The notes: generated from the letters alone by a model not told the origin. Positions 46,663-57,359 are shown, numbered from the stretch's first letter. The stretch: DNA of 64,000 nucleotides from an uncultured Pantoea sp. (GCA_913775175.1 CAJYKU010000039.1:62001-126000), one strand, 5' to 3'. Numbers and translations: made by a program.

Positions 46663-47658
46663 TCAGATACTGCCACCTTCAGCGATTTCAAAGCCGATAT
46701 CCCGCATTCCGCTAAGAGTGCAATCGCCCCCAATACGCGCCAGCAGCATGGTTGCGGCCTCGCGTCCCATTCGCTCGCGCGGTGTCAGGACAGTAGCCAG
46801 CCGCGGCGTAACCACCTGCGTGATGTCATGCCCATGAAAGCCGGCAATCGCCATCTGCTGCGGTACCTGCAACCCCTGGCGCTGACACTCAAACATCGCC
46901 CCCACCGCAAGATCATCATTGGTACAGAACAGACTATCGGTAGCCGGATAACGCTTTTGCGCCTCACACAATAGCTGCGCACCAGCGCTAAAAGAGGAAG
47001 CATCCTCCATCATAACGCTGTGAGGGGTTAAGCCCGCTTCGCGCATCGCCTGTTCATAACCCTGCTGTTTTTGCAGAGTACGCTCATCAAGTCGTGCGCC
47101 AAGGTATACCGTATAACGGTGGCCTTTACGCAGAATAGCCTGTGTCATCTGCCGCGCCGCTTCGACATTGTCAAACCCCACCGCCATATCCAGGCAGGGC
47201 GTCACGCTATCCATCATCTCAATCACCGGGATCCCGGCAACCTCCAGCATGCGCAGCGTGCCGGGGGTATGAGTACGCTCAGTTAAGATCACTCCATCAA
47301 TATTCCAGCCCAGCAGCGAACGCAGCTGCCGCTCCTCTTTCTCCGGATTATAACCAAAGTGTGCAACCAGCGTCTGATATCCCGCCTTATCAGTCACCGC
47401 TTCAATACCGCGCAATACGTCAGCAAAGACCTGGTTAGTCAGCGAGGGCAGCAGCACACCAATCGCGCGGCTGGTGGCATTGGAGAGCATATCAGGGGCA
47501 CGATTCGGGATATAACCCAGCTCATCCAGTGCCACGGCGATTTTATCACGCAGGGCAGCAGAAACCCGGTCGGGATCGCGCAGATAGCGGCTGACGGTCA
47601 TTTTGGTGATGCCAACGCGATCGGCGACATCCTGTAATACCGGTCTTTTTTTCTTCAT
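46663..47658 (-). CDS. gntR: GntR gluconate-responsive LacI-family repressor
   Basis: A 331-residue LacI/GalR-family repressor of gluconate uptake and phosphorylation. The helix-turn-helix MKKKRPVLQDVADRVGITKMTVSRYLRDP is at the N-terminus, and the periplasmic-binding-like effector domain follows (GVLLPSLTNQVFADVLRGIE, AVGFDNVEAARQMT, CTNDDLAVGAMFECQRQGL, AIAGFHGHDI). The start at 47658 gives the exact E. coli length. Upstream in-frame starts up to 47877 would run across the ryhB gene and are rejected. It lies upstream of gntKU on the same strand. Confidence 0.97.
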   Translation of the reverse strand: MKKKRPVLQDVADRVGITKMTVSRYLRDPDRVSAALRDKIAVALDELGYIPNRAPDMLSNATSRAIGVLLPSLTNQVFADVLRGIEAVTDKAGYQTLVAHFGYNPEKEERQLRSLLGWNIDGVILTERTHTPGTLRMLEVAGIPVIEMMDSVTPCLDMAVGFDNVEAARQMTQAILRKGHRYTVYLGARLDERTLQKQQGYEQAMREAGLTPHSVMMEDASSFSAGAQLLCEAQKRYPATDSLFCTNDDLAVGAMFECQRQGLQVPQQMAIAGFHGHDITQVVTPRLATVLTPRERMGREAATMLLARIGGDCTLSGMRDIGFEIAEGGSI

Positions 47659-47756
47659 CGTATGCACCTGAGGACGGAGATACGCTGAGTCTATCAATTT
47701 TTTACCTTTTCCGCGCCCGTCACCGGGAACGCTGGTCGTCGCCATTTTCTGCGGAT

Positions 47757-47842
47757 AAAAAAATGCCAGCACGCAGGCTGGCAAAGCAATACTGGAAGCA
47801 ATGTGAGCAATGTCGTGCTTACCGTAGCGCGCTACAGCTAGC
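47757..47842 (-). ncRNA. ryhB: RyhB iron-responsive small regulatory RNA
   Basis: The reverse strand encodes a RyhB homologue of about 86 nt. Positions 47788-47820 hold a 33-nt block that I recall as identical to the seed region of E. coli RyhB (AAGCACGACATTGCTCACAT... to ...TTCCAGTATT). The 3' end is a terminator, GCCAGC/GCTGGC plus seven T. The promoter and Fur box lie immediately upstream. With Hfq, RyhB represses mRNAs of iron-containing proteins under iron limitation. In E. coli it also lies just before yhhY. The 5' segment differs from E. coli: it carries the palindrome GTAGCGCGCTAC (47824-47835). The 5' end is inferred from promoter spacing. Confidence 0.94.
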
Positions 47843-47848
47843 ATGTAA

Positions 47849-47877
47849 ATAGTAATCATTACCATTATCGTTTGCAA
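47849..47877 (-). promoter_or_regulatory. ryhB promoter with overlapping Fur box
   Basis: On the reverse strand a -35 TTGCAA (47872-47877), a 17-bp spacer and a -10 TACTAT (47849-47854) form a good sigma70 promoter. The Fur box GATAATGGTAATGATTACT (47851-47869) matches 15 of 19 bases of GATAATGATAATCATTATC and covers the spacer and the -10, so Fur-Fe should repress ryhB. Confidence 0.92.
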
Positions 47878-47960
47878 GCCAGCGGTGCTTTTTTATTGAA
47901 CTTTTCTGCAGAAAATATGATGTTAAACAGCCATTTTCCTTTCTGATGCAGGGAGATAGC

Positions 47961-48452
47961 ATGAGTCAGATCGTTGTACGCCACGCCATACCTGATGATG
48001 CTGCGGCGCTGATGCAGATCTATAGCCAGCCCGAAACTCAGGCGGGTACGCTACATTTGCCTTTGCCGTCGCCAGCCCTCTGGCAGGAGCGGCTGCAAAA
48101 TGCGCGTGCAGGTGTCACTATGCTGGTGGCGCTGATTGAGGGTGTCGTTGCGGGGCAGCTGACGCTGGAGGTGCTGGCAACAGCGCGACGCCGCCACTGC
48201 GCAACATTTGGTATGGGCGTCGATCCCGCTTTCCATCGACGTGGTGTCGGCCGTGCATTGATGAGCGCAATGATTGATCTCTGCGATAACTGGCTACAGG
48301 TATCGCGTATTGAACTGACCGTATTTACGGATAATGCCAAAGCAATTGCGCTGTACCAGCAGTCTGGTTTTGAGATTGAGGGCACCGCCAGACGCTTTGC
48401 CGTGCGTGATGGTGCCCTGATCGATGCCTATTTTATGGCGCGTTTAAGATAA
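47961..48452 (+). CDS. yhhY: YhhY GNAT-family N-acetyltransferase
   Basis: A 163-residue GCN5-related acetyltransferase; E. coli YhhY acetylates some amino acids and a toxic nucleotide-type compound. The acetyl-CoA loop is GMGVDPAFHRRGVGRALMSAMIDLCDNW, followed by RIELTVFTDNAKAIALYQQSGFEIEGTARRFAVRDG. The ATG at 47961 has GGGAGA upstream and aligns with the E. coli start; an earlier ATG at 47946 is rejected. Its leader faces the divergent ryhB promoter. Confidence 0.93.
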   Translation: MSQIVVRHAIPDDAAALMQIYSQPETQAGTLHLPLPSPALWQERLQNARAGVTMLVALIEGVVAGQLTLEVLATARRRHCATFGMGVDPAFHRRGVGRALMSAMIDLCDNWLQVSRIELTVFTDNAKAIALYQQSGFEIEGTARRFAVRDGALIDAYFMARLR

Positions 48453-48485
48453 CGATAGCGGCGCGATACAGCGCCGCTACAGCAA

Positions 48486-50219
48486 TCAGTAACCGGCGCT
48501 GAGATCGTCGACTGAACGCGGATCGGACGCGCCGTAACGCATACCATCAGGCCCAATCATAATACTCTGCGTGCTGCCCATTGCCGGCAGCACTTTCACA
48601 TGCTGCCCTTTCGCTTCCAGCAGGCGCAGCGTATCAGGGCTGAATCCCTTCTCGACGCGCAGCTGATCCGGCAGCCACTGATGGTGAAAGCGCGGCGCAT
48701 TCGTTGCTTCAGCTACGTTCATACCAAAATCGATGCTGTTTACCACCATTTGCAGCACAGTAGTGATAATACGGCTACCGCCCGGACTGCCAGTAACCAG
48801 CCAGGTTTTACCCTCTTTCGCGACGATCGTCGGTGACATGGATGAGAGCGGGCGCTTGGCAGGCTGAATCGCATTCGCTTCACCACCCACCAGCCCATAG
48901 ACATTTGGCGTACCCGGTTTGGCAGAGAAGTCATCCATTTCGTTGTTCATCAGAATGCCGCTGCTTCCCGCTACAATGCCGCTGCCAAAGTAGGTGTTCA
49001 GGGTATAGGTCACTGCTACCGCATTGCCCGCCTGGTCCACCACCGAGAAGTGAGTGGTCTGATTGCTCTCATACGGTGCCAGCTTGCCGGGTTTAATCTC
49101 TGCGGAGGGACGTGCTTTATTGACATCAATCTGCTGCGCCAGCGTTTTAGCATAGGCTTTGCTGGTCAGTGCCTGCTGCGGAACCTTTACAAAATCGGGA
49201 TCGCCAAGATATTCAGAACGATCGGCATAGGCATATTTTTCCGCTTCAGCCATGACCTGCATCGCATCTGCGCTGCCAAATCCCCATTTAGCCAGATCGA
49301 AATTTTCCAGGATATTCAGGATCTGCACAATATGGATGCCGCCGGAGGATGGCGGTGGCATTGAAAAGACCTCGTAGCCGCGATAGCTGCCGCTTACCGG
49401 CTTACGCTCCACCGCACGATAAGCCGCCAGATCGGCTTTGCCAATTAATCCACCATGCTGCGCCATTTCACCGGCGATCTGGCTGGCAATCTCGCCTTTA
49501 TAAAACGCATCCGGCCCCTGTTGTGCAATCAGCTGCAGGCTGTGCGCCAGATTTTTCTGCACCAGGCGATCGCCTTTCTGATAGGGCTGGCCATCGGCTT
49601 TATAGAATATTGCCCGGCTGGTGTCGTGGTTAATCAGGTTCTCTTTGCCATACGTCGCCAGATCGTCTGCCAGCGCGTCATTCACAATAAACCCCTCACG
49701 CGCCAGCTTAATGGCCGGTGCCAGCAGCGTACGTAATGGTAGCGTGCCATATTTCTGTGCTGCCAGAGCAAAGCCCGCGACAGTGCCCGGTGTACCCGAT
49801 GCCAGATGCGAAGTAAGTGATAACTTACTGTCTGCATTGCCCTGTTTGTCGAGGAACATATCGCGTGAGGCGCGAGCCGGTGCCATTTCGCGGAAATCGA
49901 TCGCCGCTGTGCGACCCGCAGCGGTACGCAGCAGCATAAAACCACCGCCACCCAGATTGCCGGCCTGCGGATGAGTAACGGCGAGAGCAAATCCCACAGC
50001 AATCGCAGCATCTACCGCATTGCCACCCTGTTTAAGAATATCAACGCCCACCCGGGTCGCCATCGCATCCACTGATGCGACCATGCCATGCTGCGCTTTT
50101 ACCGGATGAAAAGTGTCGCTATCGACACCATAAGAGACAGGGGGTGCGGTGGCAGGTGCTGCCTGTGCGCCCTGAATCACGGTAAAACTCATTAACACTG
50201 CCCAGCTAAACCGGCGCAT
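48486..50219 (-). CDS. ggt: Ggt periplasmic gamma-glutamyltranspeptidase
   Basis: A 577-residue periplasmic enzyme that hydrolyses glutathione and other gamma-glutamyl compounds. A signal peptide (FSWAVLMSFTVIQGAQAAPA) is followed by the large subunit (GGNAVDAAIAVGFALAVTHPQAGNLGGGGFML). The autocatalytic threonine is in ESNQTTHFSVVD, where cleavage gives the small subunit beginning TTHFS. SPTIV and GSPGGSRIITTVLQ are conserved. The ATG at 50219 follows GAGGAG by 10 nt. It converges with yhhY. Confidence 0.96.
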   Translation of the reverse strand: MRRFSWAVLMSFTVIQGAQAAPATAPPVSYGVDSDTFHPVKAQHGMVASVDAMATRVGVDILKQGGNAVDAAIAVGFALAVTHPQAGNLGGGGFMLLRTAAGRTAAIDFREMAPARASRDMFLDKQGNADSKLSLTSHLASGTPGTVAGFALAAQKYGTLPLRTLLAPAIKLAREGFIVNDALADDLATYGKENLINHDTSRAIFYKADGQPYQKGDRLVQKNLAHSLQLIAQQGPDAFYKGEIASQIAGEMAQHGGLIGKADLAAYRAVERKPVSGSYRGYEVFSMPPPSSGGIHIVQILNILENFDLAKWGFGSADAMQVMAEAEKYAYADRSEYLGDPDFVKVPQQALTSKAYAKTLAQQIDVNKARPSAEIKPGKLAPYESNQTTHFSVVDQAGNAVAVTYTLNTYFGSGIVAGSSGILMNNEMDDFSAKPGTPNVYGLVGGEANAIQPAKRPLSSMSPTIVAKEGKTWLVTGSPGGSRIITTVLQMVVNSIDFGMNVAEATNAPRFHHQWLPDQLRVEKGFSPDTLRLLEAKGQHVKVLPAMGSTQSIMIGPDGMRYGASDPRSVDDLSAGY

Positions 50220-50442
50220 GGTGTCTGCTCTCCTCATCCTTTCCATCCTTTTTCACGGTGTTTACATTTATTATTTATTGATGCAAGTGTTTGCTAACGC
50301 TGTAGAAACATAACACCTAACGCAAATTGAGCGCACGTCCGATTTCAGGCTTTGTGATATCGCATAAACTTATGGATAAGGTGCTGACTGCCCACATGCA
50401 GGCACTCTTTTTACACAGCAGGTCAAATGACCGGAGGAATAA

Positions 50443-50742
50443 ATGAAGAGATGGCTAATTGCACTGGCGGCGCTGCTGCCACTCAGCAGCATGGCAAACA
50501 TGCTGAATAACAATACACCTAATCAGCCTGGCTATAACCCAAGCCAGCAGCGTATGCAGACACAGATGCAGGTTCAGCAACAGCAGCAGCAGCGATTGCT
50601 GCAACAGAGCCAGCAGCAGCAGACGCAGAATATCCAGCGCCAGCTGCAGGAGAAACGCGACAGTACCCGGCAGCGCGTATTGCAGTCACAGCCGGGACAA
50701 AGTAATCAGTCCGGCACTACGCTACAGAGCGGAAATTACTGA
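50443..50742 (+). CDS. yhhA: YhhA, glutamine-rich secreted protein (DUF2756)
   Basis: A 99-residue protein with a signal peptide ([17 protein letters not shown]) and a mature part that is mostly Gln, Asn and Arg ([20 protein letters not shown]), predicted as a helical or disordered rod. [19 protein letters not shown] and RVLQSQPG match E. coli YhhA. The function is unknown. It lies between ggt and ugpQ, as in E. coli, and its 3' end overlaps the convergent ugpQ by 7 bp. The CAG-rich coding is a codon effect and not a tandem repeat element. Confidence 0.92.
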   Translation: MKRWLIALAALLPLSSMANMLNNNTPNQPGYNPSQQRMQTQMQVQQQQQQRLLQQSQQQQTQNIQRQLQEKRDSTRQRVLQSQPGQSNQSGTTLQSGNY

Positions 50743-51479
50743 AAATCGGGGCCGATGATATCAATACGATCGGTACAGATAGCATCAACGCCCCAGCTCA
50801 GCAGCGCGCGGGCGCGTTCGGGCTGATTAACGGTATAGACCAGAATGCGCAGACCGGCCGCTTTCAGCATCGCGGTGCGTTCTGCATTCAGCAGTCGGTG
50901 ATTAAGATGAATGGAAACGCACGCCAGCTGGGTTGTCAGCGCCAGCCAGTCGTCCCGCCAGCTATCCAGCAGTAAACCGCGTGGCAGCTCCGGTGCTGCC
51001 TGCTGCGCTGCCGCCAGCGCTGTCACCGAGAATGAGGAGAGCAGTGGTGGCGTCTGCGCCCGCCATAACTCGCGTGCCGCTAGCGCTACAGCTTTGCCGG
51101 TAGCCGCGTCGGTATCCGTGGTGGGTTTGATCTCAATGTTCGCCATCATATTGTGCTGATGACAGCGCGCCGCAACATCCTGCAGCAGTGGCAGCGGCTC
51201 GCCAGAAAAATCCTGACTAAACCAGCTGCCTGCATCCAGCTGTGCCAGCTGCGACCAGCGCTGTTCACCTGCCACACCCCAGCCATTACTGGTCCGATCA
51301 AGGGTGTCATCATGCAGCAGAAAGATCTGCTGATCCTGTGAGAGTTTGGCATCAAACTCAATCATGCTATGACCGTAGTCTGCGCCGACATCAATTGCTG
51401 CCAGCGTGTTTTCCGGTGCCAGTTTGCCGCCGCCGCGATGGGCAACAATTTTTGGGTAAGGCCAGCTTTTATCGTTCAT
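50736..51479 (-). CDS. ugpQ: UgpQ cytoplasmic glycerophosphodiester phosphodiesterase
   Basis: A 247-residue GDPD-family enzyme, the same length as E. coli UgpQ, which releases glycerol-3-phosphate from glycerophosphodiesters imported by UgpBAEC. Catalytic residues are visible in [45 protein letters not shown] and ANIEIKP. Its ATG overlaps the ugpC stop (ATGA); a longer in-frame start at 51542 lies inside ugpC and is rejected. Confidence 0.96.
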   Translation of the reverse strand: MNDKSWPYPKIVAHRGGGKLAPENTLAAIDVGADYGHSMIEFDAKLSQDQQIFLLHDDTLDRTSNGWGVAGEQRWSQLAQLDAGSWFSQDFSGEPLPLLQDVAARCHQHNMMANIEIKPTTDTDAATGKAVALAARELWRAQTPPLLSSFSVTALAAAQQAAPELPRGLLLDSWRDDWLALTTQLACVSIHLNHRLLNAERTAMLKAAGLRILVYTVNQPERARALLSWGVDAICTDRIDIIGPDFQ

Positions 51480-52549
51480 TCCAGACGCTTTCCATGGGTA
51501 GAATCGAAGAAGTGTAATGCATCCGGTGGCAGATGCAGCCATAGCGTACTGCCCGGCTGCGGGCGCTCGCTGTGAGGCAGGCGCACCACCAGCCGGGCGT
51601 TGCCAAGGTGCCCATGTGCCAGATTATCCGCGCCCAGGATCTCCAGTGTATCGACCACCAGCGGTATACCGCCTGCCTCGCGCGAAGAGATGTTAATATG
51701 CTCAGGACGAATGCCCAGCGTCAGCGTCCGGTTCGCCCACGGCGCGCGCATCTCTCCCAGTGGCAGGCTGTTCAGCGCGTCCAGCGTAAAATGAGTCCCT
51801 TCTCGATTGATCTGTCCGGGGAGCAGGTTCATTGCTGGCGAGCCAATAAACGCCGCCACAAACTGGCTGGCGGGTCGCTCATAGACCTCCACCGGCGTGC
51901 CAACCTGCTCAACCACACCTTTATTCATTACCATAACCCGCTCAGCCAGCGTCATCGCTTCAACCTGGTCGTGCGTGACATAGAGGCTGGTGGTTTTCAG
52001 ACGGCGATGCAGCTGCTGCAGCTCAAGACGCATCTGTACGCGCAGCCGCGCATCAAGGTTCGATAATGGCTCATCAAACAGAAATACCGCAGGCTCACGT
52101 ACAATCGCGCGTCCCATCGCCACGCGCTGCCGCTGTCCGCCGGAGAGTTCACGCGGTCGCCGGTTCAGCAGATGGTCAAGCTCAAGACTGCGCGCCGTTT
52201 CCTGCACGCGCTGGGCGATTTGCGCTTTACTCATTCCGCGGATTTTCAGACCATAGCCCATATTTTCTCCCACGGTCATATGGGGATATAGCGCATAGTT
52301 TTGAAAGACCATCGCAATGCCGCGATCTTTGGGTTCCAGTTCGGTAACCCGTTGTTCATCAATAAAGATATCGCCAGAACTGACACGCTCCAGCCCGGCG
52401 ACCATACGTAGCAGCGTTGATTTTCCACAGCCGGAGGGGCCGACCATGACCATAAATTCACCATCGTTGATGGTGATGGTCAGCGGCTGGATCACCGCAT
52501 TTTTGCCATCGTACGATTTGGTTACGCTTTGCAGAGTTACACCAGCCAT
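51476..52549 (-). CDS. ugpC: UgpC ATPase of the glycerol-3-phosphate ABC importer
   Basis: A 357-residue ABC ATPase of the MalK subfamily that powers uptake of sn-glycerol-3-phosphate. Walker [19 protein letters not shown] is near residue 37; the Q-loop, signature [16 protein letters not shown] and Walker [14 protein letters not shown] are intact, and a C-terminal TOBE/OB regulatory domain follows. It begins directly after the ugpE stop and overlaps ugpQ. Confidence 0.96.
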   Translation of the reverse strand: MAGVTLQSVTKSYDGKNAVIQPLTITINDGEFMVMVGPSGCGKSTLLRMVAGLERVSSGDIFIDEQRVTELEPKDRGIAMVFQNYALYPHMTVGENMGYGLKIRGMSKAQIAQRVQETARSLELDHLLNRRPRELSGGQRQRVAMGRAIVREPAVFLFDEPLSNLDARLRVQMRLELQQLHRRLKTTSLYVTHDQVEAMTLAERVMVMNKGVVEQVGTPVEVYERPASQFVAAFIGSPAMNLLPGQINREGTHFTLDALNSLPLGEMRAPWANRTLTLGIRPEHINISSREAGGIPLVVDTLEILGADNLAHGHLGNARLVVRLPHSERPQPGSTLWLHLPPDALHFFDSTHGKRLE

Positions 52550-53392
52550 CTATTTCTCATTCTCCACCAGACCACGCACAAAAGCGCGCTGCATTACAAG
52601 AACCACCACAACCGGTGGGATCAGGGTCAACAACATTGCCGCCATCACTTCATTCCATTGCGTAGGACCGCCACTGGTGTTGATCATGCTTTTCACGCCA
52701 GCGACTGCCGTGCTCAGGCTGGCATCATTAATAATCAGCAGCGGCCAGAGATACTGATTCCAGCCGTAGATAAAGGTGATGACAAACAGCGCCGCCAGAT
52801 TGGTTTTAGAGAGCGGCAGCACAATGTCCCAAAAAAAGCGCATCGGTCCGGCACCATCAATACGTGCCGCCTCGATCAGCTCATCCGGGAGTGAGAGAAA
52901 AAACTGGCGAAACAGAAACGTGGCGGTGGCTGAGGCCATCAGCGGTAGCGTCAGCCCACTGTAGCTATCCAGCAGATCCAGTTTGGCTATCACTTCTACG
53001 GTAGGAAAAATACGGACTTCAACCGGCAGCATCAGAGTGATAAAGATCAGCCAGAAAAAGAGCGTGCGTAACGGAAAACGAAACCACACCAGGGCAAACG
53101 CTGACAGCATAGAGACGCTGATCTTACCCAGAGTAATTGCCAGCGCCATAATAAAGCTGTTCATCAGCATCATGCCAAAGGCGGCGCTGCCGTTAACACC
53201 CTGCGTCCAGATACGTGAGATGTTTTCCCACAAATGGCTGCCCGGTATCAGCGTCATCGGCACCTGATAAACAGCCGCGTTATCCAGGGTAGCCGCTACA
53301 AATGCCACATAGAGCGGAAACAGAATGGTCAGTACGCCGAGGATCAGCATAGTATGGCTGAATATATCCAGCCCGCGTCGATTCTCAATCAT
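52550..53392 (-). CDS. ugpE: UgpE permease of the glycerol-3-phosphate ABC importer
   Basis: A 280-residue MalG-type permease with six membrane helices and the EAA loop ([32 protein letters not shown]) that docks on UgpC. It overlaps ugpA by 4 nt at its start and abuts ugpC at its end. Confidence 0.95.
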   Translation of the reverse strand: MIENRRGLDIFSHTMLILGVLTILFPLYVAFVAATLDNAAVYQVPMTLIPGSHLWENISRIWTQGVNGSAAFGMMLMNSFIMALAITLGKISVSMLSAFALVWFRFPLRTLFFWLIFITLMLPVEVRIFPTVEVIAKLDLLDSYSGLTLPLMASATATFLFRQFFLSLPDELIEAARIDGAGPMRFFWDIVLPLSKTNLAALFVITFIYGWNQYLWPLLIINDASLSTAVAGVKSMINTSGGPTQWNEVMAAMLLTLIPPVVVVLVMQRAFVRGLVENEK

Positions 53393-54279
53393 TGATATTG
53401 CACCTTACGCTCAACGAAGCGGAACTGCAGGATAGTCAGGCCAATCACCAGCAGCATCAGCACCACCGACTGTGCGGCAGATGAGGAGAGATCGAGACCG
53501 GTAAAACCCTCGCGATAGATCTTATAAATCAGCGTAGTGGTGGACTGCACTGGCCCACCGCCCGTGGCAGCATCAATAACCGGAAACGTATCGAAAAAGG
53601 CGTAAACCAGGTTAACCACCAGCAGAAAGAAGCTGACAGGTGTAATCAGCGGCAATGACAAATTAAAAAAGCGGCGTACCGGCCCTGCGCCATCGATAGC
53701 AGCTGCCTCAACCAGTGATTTAGGAATCGACTGTAACGCCGCGAAGAAAAACAGAAAGTTGTAGCTCATTTGCTGCCAGATCGAAGCCAGTACCACCAGA
53801 AACATCGCCTGACCGCTGTTCTGCGCATAGTTCCAGTTATAGCCCAGCTGGTTAAGCAGATGGCTAAACAGCCCCAGGCCTGGATTAAACAGAAACATCC
53901 ACAGCACCGCAGCCACTACCGGAGCAACAGCGTAAGGCAGGAGTAACAGCATCTGATAGAGCTTCTGCAGGCGCAGGACATAATCCACCAGCGCCGCCAG
54001 CAGGAGCGAGAACAGCATCCCCAGTATCGTGACCATCAGACTGAATTTTATAGTGGTCCAGAAGGAGTCCAGGTAGTAAGGATCGCTGAACAGACGACTA
54101 AAGTTCTCCAGCCCGACAAAGCTGCTGGAGATGCCAAATGGATCGATGCTCTGCAGCGAATACCACAGTGCTTCTCCCGCCGGCCACAAAAAGAAGATGG
54201 CGGTGATAATAAGCTGTGGTGCTACCAGCAAATAGGGCAGTAGCCGGGATCGAAAAACCGGACGAGAAGATGAAGGCAT
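53389..54279 (-). CDS. ugpA: UgpA permease of the glycerol-3-phosphate ABC importer
   Basis: A 296-residue MalF-type permease with six membrane helices and the EAA loop ([31 protein letters not shown]). The N-terminus [31 protein letters not shown] resembles E. coli UgpA. It lies 55 bp after ugpB and overlaps ugpE by 4 nt, consistent with a single operon. Confidence 0.95.
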   Translation of the reverse strand: MPSSSRPVFRSRLLPYLLVAPQLIITAIFFLWPAGEALWYSLQSIDPFGISSSFVGLENFSRLFSDPYYLDSFWTTIKFSLMVTILGMLFSLLLAALVDYVLRLQKLYQMLLLLPYAVAPVVAAVLWMFLFNPGLGLFSHLLNQLGYNWNYAQNSGQAMFLVVLASIWQQMSYNFLFFFAALQSIPKSLVEAAAIDGAGPVRRFFNLSLPLITPVSFFLLVVNLVYAFFDTFPVIDAATGGGPVQSTTTLIYKIYREGFTGLDLSSSAAQSVVLMLLVIGLTILQFRFVERKVQYQ

Positions 54280-54334
54280 AGAAAGCTCACACAGAAAGCG
54301 GAAGCGGCACTGCGCCGCTTCCGGTAGATCGGAA

Positions 54335-55651
54335 TTATTTCACCTGCTGTTCAAAGCGGCGTAATAGCTCGTTACCGCGCTTCACGGCGTTATCCAGCGC
54401 TGCCTGCGGCGTCTGCTTGCCGGTCCAGACACCTTCCAGCTCTTCATCAACGATTGTGCGGATCTGCGGCATATTGCCGAGACGCATACCTTTGGTATAA
54501 GGCAGAGGATCTTTGTTCAGCATCTGCCGGGTTGCAATATCGGCGCCTGGGTTCTTATCATAGAAGCCCTGCTGTTTGGTCAGCTCATAAGCCGCCGTAG
54601 TGATAGGCAGATAGCCGGTTTTCTGATGCCACTCAGCAGCGATCTCAGGCTGCGCCAGGAATTTCATAAATTCCGCCGCGCCCTTATAAGTAGCCGCATC
54701 TTTGCCTTTCATCACCCACAGGCTGGCACCACCGATAATGGCATTTTGCGGCGCTTCGGGCACAGTATCGTCATACGGCATCATGCCGACACCGAAGTTA
54801 AATTTGGCATAATGGCTGATATCTGCCAGCGAACCAGAGGAGGCAGTCGTAATACCGCAGTCACCGTTGTAGAACTTGGCGGTGGGCTCATCTTTACGTC
54901 CGAAGTAGGTAAAATCCCCCTTCTTGTTCATCTCTTCCAGCATCTGAATATGGCGCACCTGCACGGGCTTGTTAAATTCCAGCACGGCATCGTAGCCATC
55001 AAAGCCATTATTTTTGCTGGCAACCGGCAACGCGTGCCATGCGCTGAAATTCTCGATCTGGATCCAGCCCTGCCAGCCGCTGGCGTAGCCGCAGCTCATG
55101 CCCGCTTTACGCAATGCCGCCGCATCTTTTGCCAGCTCCTGCCAGGTTTTAGGCGGTTGATCCGGGTTCAGGCCCGCCTTTTTAAACGCATCTTTGTTGT
55201 AATAGAGTACCGGGGTTGAACTGTTAAACGGCTGAGAGATCAGCTGTCCATTGCTGTCGCTGTAGTAACCTGCGACGGCAGGAACAAACTGTTTGGGATC
55301 CATCTGGACGCCAGCATCTTTAAACACCTGATACACCGGCACAATGGCTTTTGACGCCATCATGGTGGCGGTGCCTACTTCATAAACCTGCAGCAGCGCA
55401 GGCGCTTTGCCGGTACGCACCGCCGCAATACCCGCAGCCAGGCTCTGCTCATAGTTACCTTTATAGACCGGCACTATTTTGTAATCAGGGTGGGTCTGAT
55501 TAAAGCGCTGTGCCAGAGAGTCAACTTCTTTGCCTAACTCTCCTTCCATGGAATGCCAGAAAGGAATTTCCGTCGCAGCCAGCGCATTGCCACTGAGCGC
55601 CAGACCAAGCAACACACCCATTACAGGGGGACGAAGCGTAAAAGCGGTCAT
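54335..55651 (-). CDS. ugpB: UgpB periplasmic glycerol-3-phosphate binding protein
   Basis: A 438-residue extracellular solute-binding protein with a signal peptide ([26 protein letters not shown]). It binds sn-glycerol-3-phosphate and glycerophosphodiesters for Ugp[50 protein letters not shown] and YVGKGMR-like [15 protein letters not shown] resemble the E. coli protein. It is the first gene of ugpBAECQ; a Pho box lies 96-113 bp upstream. Confidence 0.96.
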   Translation of the reverse strand: MTAFTLRPPVMGVLLGLALSGNALAATEIPFWHSMEGELGKEVDSLAQRFNQTHPDYKIVPVYKGNYEQSLAAGIAAVRTGKAPALLQVYEVGTATMMASKAIVPVYQVFKDAGVQMDPKQFVPAVAGYYSDSNGQLISQPFNSSTPVLYYNKDAFKKAGLNPDQPPKTWQELAKDAAALRKAGMSCGYASGWQGWIQIENFSAWHALPVASKNNGFDGYDAVLEFNKPVQVRHIQMLEEMNKKGDFTYFGRKDEPTAKFYNGDCGITTASSGSLADISHYAKFNFGVGMMPYDDTVPEAPQNAIIGGASLWVMKGKDAATYKGAAEFMKFLAQPEIAAEWHQKTGYLPITTAAYELTKQQGFYDKNPGADIATRQMLNKDPLPYTKGMRLGNMPQIRTIVDEELEGVWTGKQTPQAALDNAVKRGNELLRRFEQQVK

Positions 55652-55746
55652 AAAGGTTTCCTGTGCTGTTGGTTACGCGCAATATCACGCATTTTTTGTT
55701 CGCGAAGTAACATGACACGGAAAGATGATAAAAAAATAACCAAAAT

Positions 55747-55764
55747 ATGACAGAGATGTGACAC
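55747..55764 (-). promoter_or_regulatory. Pho box upstream of ugpB
   Basis: On the reverse strand GTGTCAC-ATCT-CTGTCAT pairs a 5/7 and a 7/7 match to CTGTCAT with the 4-bp spacer of PhoB boxes. PhoB control of ugp on phosphate starvation is established in E. coli. Confidence 0.82.
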
Positions 55765-55876
55765 ACAAAAAACATGCAAACTACTTAAGAAATCATGAAC
55801 TTTGCGCACACTTTTTTGAAAAAGAGTGAATGTAATGAAAAAAACGGCCCGTCAGCATCTCGGGCCATCGGCAGAC

Positions 55877-56590
55877 TCAGGCTCCCAGGTAAGCGCTGCG
55901 CACTGCTTCATTAGAGAGCAGTGCGGCTCCGCTATCCTCCAGAACCACATGACCATTTTCCAGCACGTAGCCGCGATCGGCCAGTTTTAATGCCTGGTTT
56001 GCATTCTGCTCAACCAGAAAAATAGTCATTCCCTCTTTCCGCAGCTGTTCGATGGTGTCAAAAATCTGCTGAATAATAATGGGTGCCAGACCCAGTGAAG
56101 GCTCATCCAGCAGCAGCAGACGCGGCTGACTCATCAGTGCACGACCAATGGCCAGCATCTGCTGTTCCCCTCCAGACATCGTACCGGCACGCTGCACTTT
56201 GCGCTCAGCCAGGCGCGGAAAGAGATCAAATACCCGCTCAATGCGGATCTGATACTCATGACGGCTGGCAAAAAAGCCGCCCATCGCCAGATTCTCTTCC
56301 ACCGTCATGCGCGAAAACACCCGGCGTCCCTCCGGTACAATCGCAATCGCCTCACGCATGATTTTTGCCGTCTGCCATTCAGTGATGGTTTTCCCGTCAA
56401 AGGTAATGGTTCCGCTGGAAGCGCGTGGCTCGCCACAGAGTGTACCAAGTAATGTGGTCTTGCCCGCTCCGTTGGCACCAATCAGCGTGACGATTTCTCC
56501 CTGAGTGATATGCAGGTTGATATTGTGCAGCGCCTGAACCGGGCCATAGTGAGCACTTACATTTTGCAAAGTTAACATCGGATTCGCCAT
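55877..56590 (-). CDS. livF: LivF ATPase of the branched-chain amino acid ABC importer
   Basis: A 237-residue ABC ATPase, the same length as E. coli LivF. Walker A GANGAGKTTLLGTLCG, signature MSGGEQQMLAIGRAL, and Walker B LLLLDEPSLGLAP followed by FLVEQN are intact. The ATG at 56590 follows GAGG and lies one base after the livG stop. It is the last gene of livKHMGF. Confidence 0.96.
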   Translation of the reverse strand: MANPMLTLQNVSAHYGPVQALHNINLHITQGEIVTLIGANGAGKTTLLGTLCGEPRASSGTITFDGKTITEWQTAKIMREAIAIVPEGRRVFSRMTVEENLAMGGFFASRHEYQIRIERVFDLFPRLAERKVQRAGTMSGGEQQMLAIGRALMSQPRLLLLDEPSLGLAPIIIQQIFDTIEQLRKEGMTIFLVEQNANQALKLADRGYVLENGHVVLEDSGAALLSNEAVRSAYLGA

Positions 56591-56591
56591 C

Positions 56592-57359
56592 TTAAGCCTC
56601 ACCTAAATAAGCACGGATCACATCCGGATTGTTACGTATCTCTTCCGGCGTGCCATTCGCCAGCGGTGTGCCCTGATTAACCACATAGATGCGATCGGAG
56701 ATGCCCATCACCAGTTTCATATCATGTTCAATTAACAGCACTGAAACCTGATGCTCGCTGCGCAGCTCGGCAATCAGCGCATCCAGCTCATGCGTTTCGC
56801 GTGGATTGAGTCCGGCCGCTGGCTCATCCAGCATTAAAATGTCCGGTCGCGTTACCATGCAACGGGCTATCTCCAGACGACGTTGCTGTCCGTAGGCCAG
56901 ATTACCCGCCTGGCGGTTAGCCAGCTCCAGCAATCCAATACGCTTCAGCCAGGTGGCAGCGCGATCCAGTGCTTCACTCTCGCCGCGCCGGAATGCCGGC
57001 GTTTTAAACAAGCCAGAGAAGACGCCGCTTTTAAGATGCTGATGCTGTGCTACCAGCAGGTTTTCAATAACAGTCATCTCACGAAACAGCCGCACATGCT
57101 GGAAAGTACGCACAATTCCCATCCGGGCAATCTTCTGTCCTGGCAATCCCTGCAGTGGCTGATCGCGCAGTTTGATAGTGCCGCCGGTGGGTTTATAAAA
57201 ACCGGTGAGACAGTTGAACACCGTGGTTTTTCCGGCACCGTTGGGGCCGATAAGCGAGACGATCTCCTGCGGATACAGCGCCAGAGCGACGTTGTTGACA
57301 GCGAGCAAGCCACCAAACCGCATCATCAGGCCTTCAACGGCTAATAGAGGCTGACTCAT
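56592..57359 (-). CDS. livG: LivG ATPase of the branched-chain amino acid ABC importer
   Basis: A 255-residue ABC ATPase, the same length as E. coli LivG. Walker A is [16 protein letters not shown]; the branched-chain-type insertion [27 protein letters not shown] and Walker [14 protein letters not shown] are present. Its ATG overlaps the livM stop (ATGA). In-frame starts further upstream lie inside livM and are rejected. Confidence 0.96.
   Translation of the reverse strand: MSQPLLAVEGLMMRFGGLLAVNNVALALYPQEIVSLIGPNGAGKTTVFNCLTGFYKPTGGTIKLRDQPLQGLPGQKIARMGIVRTFQHVRLFREMTVIENLLVAQHQHLKSGVFSGLFKTPAFRRGESEALDRAATWLKRIGLLELANRQAGNLAYGQQRRLEIARCMVTRPDILMLDEPAAGLNPRETHELDALIAELRSEHQVSVLLIEHDMKLVMGISDRIYVVNQGTPLANGTPEEIRNNPDVIRAYLGEA

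Noticed and set aside
47659..47877. N-terminal extension of gntR
   Set aside because: The extended frame runs through the ryhB terminator, RNA and promoter. The conserved GntR N-terminus starts at 47658.
50560..50660. CAG-rich stretch that looks like a tandem repeat
   Set aside because: It is glutamine coding within yhhA with irregular units, not a satellite or CRISPR array.
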